Shown here piece after piece: positions 62,122-64,000 of a stretch of DNA of 64,000 bases; the stretch's first letter is position 1, and each line of letters starts with the position of its first letter. The notes under the pieces are model-generated. The model had not been told where the DNA came from, did not search any database, and saw nothing but the letters and a program-made list of their open reading frames with translations. Made by a program: the position numbers and the translations under genes. The DNA is from Beutenbergia cavernae DSM 12333 (GTDB lineage Bacteria; Actinomycetota; Actinomycetes; Actinomycetales; Beutenbergiaceae): the NCBI RefSeq assembly GCF_000023105.1, contig NC_012669.1, positions 2,791,025-2,855,024 on the forward strand, read 5' to 3'.

Positions 62122-63555
62122 TCAGGGGGCCGCGGCGCCGAACAGCGTCCGCACCTCCGCCGCCAGGATGACGGATCCGAACGCGACGACGCCCGTGCCG
62201 ACACCGATCCCCGGCATCTCGTCACCCGACTCGGCGAGCTCGGCGGCGAGGGCGACGGCGTCCGGCAGCTGTTCCGCCACACGGACCCGGTCCTCCCCGA
62301 AGATGTCGCGGGCGATCTCCGCCAGCTCCTCGACGTCCATCGACCGCAGCGATGTCGACCGGGTGATGACGACCTCCGCGAGAACCGGCTCGAGCTCCGT
62401 GAGGATGCCCGCCGCGTCCTTGTCGGCCATGATGCCGACGACACCGACCAGCCTGCTGAATCCGAACGCCTCCTCGATCGCCTCGACGGCGGCGTGGGCA
62501 CCCGCGGGGTTGTGCGCGGCGTCGACGATCACCGCCGGCGACGTCCGCACGAGCTCCATCCGCCCGGGAGACGTCACGTCCGCGAACGCGGTCTCGACGA
62601 CGTCCGCGGCGAGCGGCACCCCGCCGAGGAACGCCTCGACGGCGGCGAGCGCCAGGAGCGCGTTGTGCGCCTGGTGCGCCCCGTGCAACGGCACGAAGAC
62701 GTCCTCGTAGACGCCGCCGATCCCCTGCAGCGTCACGAGCTGACCGCCGACGGCGACGCGGCGGTCGAGCACGGCGATCTCCCCCGGCGTCGCCTGCGCA
62801 TCCTCGTCCGCCGCGTCCCCGAACGCGGCCTCGACCACGAGGCGCGCGCGGTGCCGCGCCGCCGCCGCCGCGAGCACGTCGGTCACCTCGGGTGCCTGCG
62901 CGGCGCTCACGCACGTCGCGCCGTCCTTGATGATGCCGGACTTCACCGTCGCGATGGAGGCGAGGTCGTGCCCGAGCCAGCGCTCGTGATCCATCGCGAT
63001 CGGCGTCACCACCGCCACCTCGGCGTCGACGACGTTCGTGGAGTCCCACTCGCCGCCCATGCCGACCTCGACGACGGCGACGTCGACCGGCGCGTCGGCG
63101 AACGCCGCGTACGCCATGGACGTGAGCACCTCGAAGAAGCTGAGCCGGGACTGCCCGGCCGCCTCCAGCTCGGCGTCGACCATCGCGATGTACGGCGCGA
63201 CGTCGTCCCACACCTCGACCCACCGCGCCGCGGAGATCGGCTCACCGTCGATCGCGATCCGCTCCCGGACGGTCGACAGGTGCGGCGACGTGAAGCGGCC
63301 GGTGCGCAGCCCGAGCTCGCGCAGCAACCGCTCGGTCATGCGCGCCGTCGACGTCTTCCCGTTCGTCCCGGTGAGGTGGATCGCGCGGAAGCTCTGCTGC
63401 GGGTCACCGAGCAGCGAGATGACGCGGCGCACCCGCTCGATCGTGGGGTCGAAGTCGTGCTCCGGGGTGCGGCGCAGGATCTCGTGGTAGATCTCCTGCG
63501 CGCGGGCGTTCGCCGGGCCGTCCACGGGGCTCGGGGGCCCGACCTCGCGCGTCAT
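62122..63555 (-). CDS. folC: folylpolyglutamate synthase/dihydrofolate synthase
   Basis: FolC adds glutamates to folates (and may make dihydrofolate). The 477-residue protein begins MTREVGPPSPVDGPANARAQEIYHEILRRTPEHDFDPTIERVRRVISLLGDPQQSFRAIHLTGTNGKTSTARMTERLL, with the P-loop GTNGKTS, AVVTPIAMDHERWLG and VDAAHNPAGAHAAVEAI. ATG at 63555 overlaps the ileS stop by 4 nt. Usually followed by DUF4233 and ndk; here that junction is interrupted by other genes. Confidence 0.96.
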   Translation of the reverse strand: MTREVGPPSPVDGPANARAQEIYHEILRRTPEHDFDPTIERVRRVISLLGDPQQSFRAIHLTGTNGKTSTARMTERLLRELGLRTGRFTSPHLSTVRERIAIDGEPISAARWVEVWDDVAPYIAMVDAELEAAGQSRLSFFEVLTSMAYAAFADAPVDVAVVEVGMGGEWDSTNVVDAEVAVVTPIAMDHERWLGHDLASIATVKSGIIKDGATCVSAAQAPEVTDVLAAAAARHRARLVVEAAFGDAADEDAQATPGEIAVLDRRVAVGGQLVTLQGIGGVYEDVFVPLHGAHQAHNALLALAAVEAFLGGVPLAADVVETAFADVTSPGRMELVRTSPAVIVDAAHNPAGAHAAVEAIEEAFGFSRLVGVVGIMADKDAAGILTELEPVLAEVVITRSTSLRSMDVEELAEIARDIFGEDRVRVAEQLPDAVALAAELAESGDEMPGIGVGTGVVAFGSVILAAEVRTLFGAAAP

Positions 63556-64000
63556 CGGGCGCCTCCCTCGAGGCGTGCCAGCTCGACTCCGACGACGTCG
63601 ACGGTTCCCGGCGCCACCGCGTCGACGGTGACGTCCACGGCGAGCGTCTCGGCGCCGATGAAGTCCGATCGGTCGGCCACCGCCTGCGCCCATTCGGCGG
63701 GCACCGCGAGGCGGAGCGTGATCCGGTCGGCGACGTGCAGGCCGGCCGCCTTGCGCTCGTCCTGCACGACGCGGACGACGTCGCGTGCGTACCCCTCGCC
63801 GAGCAGGTCGTCGTCGAGCTCGAGGTCGAGCACGACGAACCCCCCGCCGGGCAGCACGCCGGCCGCGACGGAGTCGCCGAGCGCGTCGGAGACCTGGGTC
63901 GACGTCGTGTACTCCCCGTCCTCGAGACGGACACCGCCGGCGACGACGACGTCCCGCCCGTCCTCCTGCACCGTCTCCCAGTCGCCGGCCCGCGCGCCGG
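63552..64000 (-). CDS. ileS: isoleucyl-tRNA synthetase, C-terminal end only
   Basis: The frame is open to the window edge. The visible 148 residues (GARAGDWETVQEDGRDVVVAGGVRLEDGEY..., VVLDLELDDDLLGEGYARDVVRVVQDERKAAGLHVADRI, SDFIGAETLAVDVTVD) match the extreme C-terminus of actinobacterial IleS, which ends in the DUF5915-like region. It is followed by folC as usual in this group. Confidence 0.9.
   Translation of the reverse strand, partial: GARAGDWETVQEDGRDVVVAGGVRLEDGEYTTSTQVSDALGDSVAAGVLPGGGFVVLDLELDDDLLGEGYARDVVRVVQDERKAAGLHVADRITLRLAVPAEWAQAVADRSDFIGAETLAVDVTVDAVAPGTVDVVGVELARLEGGAR

Overview
The window is a high-GC actinobacterial chromosome segment. Gene order and protein sequences fit Micrococcales, perhaps Cellulomonadaceae or Promicromonosporaceae; that placement is my inference. 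It carries the conserved cluster ispG-rseP-dxr-DivIVA-rlmN-cdsA-frr-pyrH-tsf-rpsB (1-10.9 kb, minus strand), then an M23 peptidase, a XerC-type recombinase, an MFS exporter, dprA and the 3' part of comM. It resumes at 29.2 kb with the 5' part of comM, then yraN, a DUF2469 gene, rnhB, lepB, rplS, trmD, rimM, khpA, rpsP, ffh, glnD-glnB-amtB, ftsY and smc.

The main discovery is a 12,291-bp integrated element (16912-29202) that splits comM. Both junctions share the 5-bp core aggtc. Removing the element with one core copy restores a continuous 515-codon comM frame across the Asp-Leu codons at the junction. The element encodes a large serine integrase, a soluble FtsK-like DNA translocase, an archaeo-eukaryotic type primase-polymerase followed by an AAA helicase, an iteron cluster that looks like a replication origin, a P27-like phage terminase small subunit, a Panacea (DUF4065) antitoxin with a candidate toxin, and about ten small genes of unknown function. 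The mix of conjugative-element (AICE-like) and phage-packaging parts suggests a phage satellite or a hybrid integrative element. By splitting comM beside dprA it may act as a reversible switch on a competence-related gene.

The right part (47-64 kb) is more accessory. It has a five-gene ABC uptake operon that includes a PHP metallohydrolase and ends in a serine hydrolase, with a palindromic operator in front. Next come a small membrane protein, ndk and a DUF4233 gene, then a block lying between DUF4233 and folC: a TetR-MFS pair, a dihydroxyacetone kinase system dhaK-dhaL-dhaM with an HPr domain fused to DhaM, and a TetR-hydrolase pair. folC and the 3' end of ileS close the window.

Other notable points are a TrmD-GNAT fusion, a 36-bp tandem repeat in an acidic tail of ribosomal protein S2, a 21-nt motif shared by the rplS and rpsP leaders, a WXG100-like gene pair between rpsP and ffh, and single-base frame breaks in glnD and dhaK that are either sequencing errors or real mutations. 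I saw no rRNA, tRNA or CRISPR array.
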